The position numbers and the translations under genes are program-made. Positions 61,164 to 64,000 of a DNA stretch of 64,000 bases are shown piece after piece (within the stretch, counting starts at the first letter, position 1; the number at the start of each line of letters is the position of its first letter). Origin of the DNA: Chryseobacterium sp. LAM-KRS1 (GTDB lineage Bacteria; Bacteroidota; Bacteroidia; Flavobacteriales; Weeksellaceae); assembly GCF_013184525.1 (NCBI RefSeq), contig NZ_JAAOIZ010000007.1, positions 1 to 64,000 of the forward strand, read 5' to 3'. The notes under the pieces are model-generated. The model saw only the letters and a program-made list of their open reading frames with translations. It was not told the origin of the DNA and searched no databases.

Positions 61164-63659
61164 TCAGATCAATCCAAATTGTTCAAAATGATGAGTAAAA
61201 TGCTTCCTATGCATCAATTCCCACATTTCTTTATTTAGTTTTCCGAACACAAAATTCAGATGTTCTGCTTGAGGATTTTCTTTGTAATAAATTGAAAATC
61301 TTTTCAGGTTTTCTATGAATGATTCTTTTGCCGCATCAAAATTTTTATGTCTTAATTCCAACAGCTTTTCATCTTCAGCCAAGTAAGGTGCCGGGAAATC
61401 CTTAGGCATTTTCCTGTGATTGTAAAGGGAATCCTGCCATTTTTCGAGCTGTTCTACAGGAGTAAAGCATTTTTCAGCTTCAGGTTCTCCCATACTTACC
61501 AAAACGCCATGCTCAAGATGCTCAATCATTTGTTGTGGAGACATATTACCCCAGCTTGGTTTTGTACTTTGGGTCAAGCCTCCTAAAATTTTCTGAATAT
61601 TTTTAATATTAAGATCAACAAAAGGAGATTTTTTTGCAACTAAAGTTAAAATAGTAGCCACACAAACTACCTCATCTCTTTGATTAATTACTTCCACTAA
61701 CCATTTAACAACCCCGGATGGAATATTTCTTCCTTTGACTCCTCTATTTATTTTTTCTTTAGCTGTCAAGTAAACAGTAATTGTATCTCCAGCATATACC
61801 GGTTTAAAGAAGCTGCAATTTTCCAGACCATAGTTTGCTATTACCGGTCCTTTTTTACCTGATACAAATAGTCCGGCAGCAGCAGAAAGGATAAAGTATC
61901 CGTGAGCAACCGTCTTATCAAAAATAGTTCCCGTTAAGCTTGTAGCATCTGTATGTGCATAGAAGTGATCCCACGAAACATTGGAGAAATTTACAATATC
62001 TGCATCGGTAACTGTTCGTCCTGCTGTTTCCAGAGAATCTCCAACTTCAACATCCTCAAAGTATTTTTGAAATGGATGCTTATCTGCATATTTTTTCTCC
62101 GCCCCTTGCTGGTAAATTTTGGTGATTGCCGTCAAAATATCAGGTGACCCTTGAATAGCTGTTTTTTGTAAAAAGAAATGCAAGCCGTTTAATCCTCCCA
62201 TTTCTTCTCCTCCACCTGCTCTTCCCGGTCCTCCGTGCATCAATGTAGGAAGTGGGGAACCATGTCCTGTACTCTCTTTAGCATTATCTCTGTTCAGTAC
62301 ATAGATTCTTCCATGTTGCGATGCCATTTTCCAAGAAGTTTCAGCTACAAATTGATCATCGTGGGAAACAATTGAGCCAACTAAACTTCCTTTCCCTCTT
62401 TTCGCGAGTGCTGCGGCTTCTTCCGCATCTTTGTAAGGCATCAAAGTAGAAACGGGACCAAAAGCTTCTACATCATGAGAAATATTTTTCTCGAAAGGCT
62501 TATCGTTCAGGAATAATTTAGGACTCATGAATGATCCTTTTTCATAGTCTGCATCTACAAGCTCATGTTTACCATCATAAACAAGTTCTGTTTCAGTTTT
62601 CAGAATATCTACTTTTCGGAGAACCTCATCATACTGTTGCTTTCCTACCAATGATCCCATTCTGGTTTCACGGCTTAGAGGATTTCCTATTTTAGTTTGA
62701 TCCAATGCTGTTGCCAATGCATGCTGTACATCACCGATAAGGTGTTCCGGTACAATTATTCTTCTTATAGCGGTACATTTCTGGCCGGCTTTTGTTGTCA
62801 TTTCATTACGAACCTCTTTGATGAATAAATCAAATTCCGGAGTTCCTGGTTTTGCATCCAGTCCCAGGATAGAACAATTCAATGAATCTGCTTCCATATT
62901 GAAACGAACTGCATTACCTGCCACGGAAGGCAATGATTTCAGTTTTCTTCCTGTATTCGCAGAACCCGTAAACAATACGGAATCTCCATCCTGAACATAA
63001 TCAAGAATATTTCCGGGTTCGCCACAAACCAACTGTACAGCACCTTCTGGAAGAAGACCACTTTCAATCATGTCCTGGAATACTGCATTGGTAAGATAAG
63101 ATCCAAAAGGTGACGGCTTTACAATGGACGGAACACCTGCTAACAAAGAGGTAGAAAGCTTTTCCAGCATCCCCCAAACCGGAAAATTATACGCATTGAT
63201 TTGTATAGATACTCCTTCACTTGGAGTAAGGATATGAGTTCCTAAATGAGTTCCGTTCGCTGAAATTTTCTGTGTATCTCCATCTACCCAGAATGGAGTA
63301 TTAGGCAACATTCTTTTTGCCAATCCCGAGTAGGTAAAGAAAGTACCAAAACCTCCTTCAATATCCACCCAGGAATCCACATGGGTAGCTCCAGTTTTAT
63401 AGGATAACTCGTAGTATTTTTTCTTTCTTTCCAGCAGGTAAAGCGCCACTTTTTTCAACATTTCTCCACGGTCATAGAAAGTCATTGAAGAAAGATTTTT
63501 ATATCCTACAGTTCTTCCATAGTCAAGAGCCTGTTCAAAATTAAGGCCTTCAGTATCGGAAACAGATACCTGCTCTCCTGTAACGGCATTGTACAAAGGA
63601 ACTCCGCTTCCGGTCCCTTCTATCCATTGTCCGTAGATATAGTTTTTTAACTTTTCCAT
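61164..63659 (-). CDS. paaZ: Phenylacetate degradation bifunctional protein PaaZ with extra C-terminal domain
   Basis: This cytoplasmic enzyme of 831 residues works in the phenylacetyl-CoA pathway, opening the oxepin-CoA ring and oxidising the resulting aldehyde. The aldehyde dehydrogenase domain (about 1-515) has IKPSPFGSYL, the catalytic-type Cys in AGQKCTAIRR and the EAFGPVS motif. The MaoC-like hydratase domain (about 530-675) has WDHFYAHTDATS, HGYFILSAAAGLF and the YGLENCSFFKPVY segment. A further region (about 690-831) with SWGNMSPQQMIEHLEHG and HRKHFTHHFEQFGLI is a DinB/DUF1569-like domain not present in the shorter PaaZ of E. coli (about 680 residues). It is the first gene seen from the right; the esterase gene lies further right. 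Confidence 0.92.
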   Translation of the reverse strand: MEKLKNYIYGQWIEGTGSGVPLYNAVTGEQVSVSDTEGLNFEQALDYGRTVGYKNLSSMTFYDRGEMLKKVALYLLERKKKYYELSYKTGATHVDSWVDIEGGFGTFFTYSGLAKRMLPNTPFWVDGDTQKISANGTHLGTHILTPSEGVSIQINAYNFPVWGMLEKLSTSLLAGVPSIVKPSPFGSYLTNAVFQDMIESGLLPEGAVQLVCGEPGNILDYVQDGDSVLFTGSANTGRKLKSLPSVAGNAVRFNMEADSLNCSILGLDAKPGTPEFDLFIKEVRNEMTTKAGQKCTAIRRIIVPEHLIGDVQHALATALDQTKIGNPLSRETRMGSLVGKQQYDEVLRKVDILKTETELVYDGKHELVDADYEKGSFMSPKLFLNDKPFEKNISHDVEAFGPVSTLMPYKDAEEAAALAKRGKGSLVGSIVSHDDQFVAETSWKMASQHGRIYVLNRDNAKESTGHGSPLPTLMHGGPGRAGGGEEMGGLNGLHFFLQKTAIQGSPDILTAITKIYQQGAEKKYADKHPFQKYFEDVEVGDSLETAGRTVTDADIVNFSNVSWDHFYAHTDATSLTGTIFDKTVAHGYFILSAAAGLFVSGKKGPVIANYGLENCSFFKPVYAGDTITVYLTAKEKINRGVKGRNIPSGVVKWLVEVINQRDEVVCVATILTLVAKKSPFVDLNIKNIQKILGGLTQSTKPSWGNMSPQQMIEHLEHGVLVSMGEPEAEKCFTPVEQLEKWQDSLYNHRKMPKDFPAPYLAEDEKLLELRHKNFDAAKESFIENLKRFSIYYKENPQAEHLNFVFGKLNKEMWELMHRKHFTHHFEQFGLI

Positions 63660-63774
63660 ATAGTTTTTTTACTTTTTACTTAAATTAATTAGTGAGCCCT
63701 AAGGTATTCACAGTAATAACCGAATTACTATTACGATCTAATATTTTTAGGAACACCGATCAAGTGAAACTGAT

Positions 63775-64000
63775 TTACTTCGGTTCCTGGTAAGGAAACA
63801 TTTTCACCAATCCTTCATATAAACTTCTGTGAAGAATAGTAGCATGATTGTCTGTTTCCATCATTTTATATTCTAATGTCCAGTTTTTCTTTCCGGCTTT
63901 TTTCAAAATATCGTAGAAAGCTTCGGCATCTTTTACCATTACCGGATGTTCTCCTTTTCCTACAGAAACATAGACAAACTTTTTAGTATCCGAAGATTTT
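63775..64000 (-). CDS. 3' end of an alpha/beta-hydrolase (esterase-like) gene
   Basis: The minus strand from the window edge to the TAA at 63775-63777 is open for 75 codons and reads SDTKKFVYVSVGKGEHPVM, a middle part and ETDNHATILHRSLYEGLVKM, ending FPYQEPK. The NHATIL motif supplies the catalytic His of putative esterase-type alpha/beta hydrolases (IroE/Fes-like, with the nucleophile upstream, outside the window). The start is missing. A substrate cannot be told. The 115 bases between it and paaZ contain nothing recognisable. Confidence 0.6.
   Translation of the reverse strand, partial: KSSDTKKFVYVSVGKGEHPVMVKDAEAFYDILKKAGKKNWTLEYKMMETDNHATILHRSLYEGLVKMFPYQEPK

Overview
The window looks like chromosomal DNA of a flavobacterium of the Chryseobacterium type (family Weeksellaceae). 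The signs are strong A+T richness, type IX secretion (T9SS) genes and cargo (SprA, proteins with T9SS sorting tails), promoters of the Bacteroidota form TTG-N19-TAnnTTTG, and the housekeeping set gcvH, ruvA, clpX, greA, dtd and paaZ. The genus is an inference; the phylum is well supported. No CRISPR array, transposase or prophage gene was seen.

Left end (1-22600): the first 12 bases are the reverse complement of the 5' end of a 16S rRNA gene running leftward. They are preceded by a leader and three tandem Bacteroidota-type promoters. Then come a structured-RNA candidate, a VanZ-like gene and gcvH. A secreted T9SS serine protease and two related coiled-coil surface proteins follow, then the ruvA-sprA pair, a malic enzyme (maeB), a BadF-type sugar kinase, a GtrA/acyltransferase pair, a FucP-type sugar transporter and a DUF3810 protein.

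Centre (22800-45000): this is the accessory heart of the window, a compound RiPP (ribosomally made, modified peptide) locus of about 20 kb around an AraC-type regulator with TPR repeats and a membrane segment. Leftward runs a tight operon: a GG-leader peptide with one Cys, an exported prolyl oligopeptidase, and a class I lanthipeptide dehydratase split into two proteins. An exported S15-family hydrolase lies beyond. Rightward run a second GG-leader peptide (three Cys, ten Ser/Thr), a LanC cyclase, an unsplit LanB dehydratase, an erythromycin-esterase-like protein, a three-part protein (C39-like domain, VKOR, thioredoxin), an unrecognised 57-residue ORF, a C39-peptidase ABC exporter, a third GG-leader-like peptide with six Cys and no Ser or Thr, and an HlyD adaptor. 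The two halves probably share LanC and the exporter. The six-Cys peptide cannot be a lanthipeptide and is more likely a disulfide-bonded product matured by the VKOR-thioredoxin protein. At least two of the small ORFs are followed by a hairpin terminator before an export gene. This combination is the most interesting thing in the window.

Right end (45000-64000): a tRNA-Met with a consensus promoter and terminator; a TlpA-like thioredoxin protein; a small Pro/Gly-rich membrane protein next to a T9SS cargo protein; clpX, a HIT protein, greA, a lipoprotein and dtd; a run of lipoproteins and membrane proteins with Coq4-like and metallophosphoesterase genes; a winged-helix regulator with a membrane partner; an enoyl-CoA hydratase; an apparent remnant of a T9SS cargo tail; a SMUG2-type glycosylase next to a DUF4241 gene; a CPBP protease; paaZ fused to a DinB-like domain; and the 3' end of an alpha/beta-hydrolase gene cut by the window edge.
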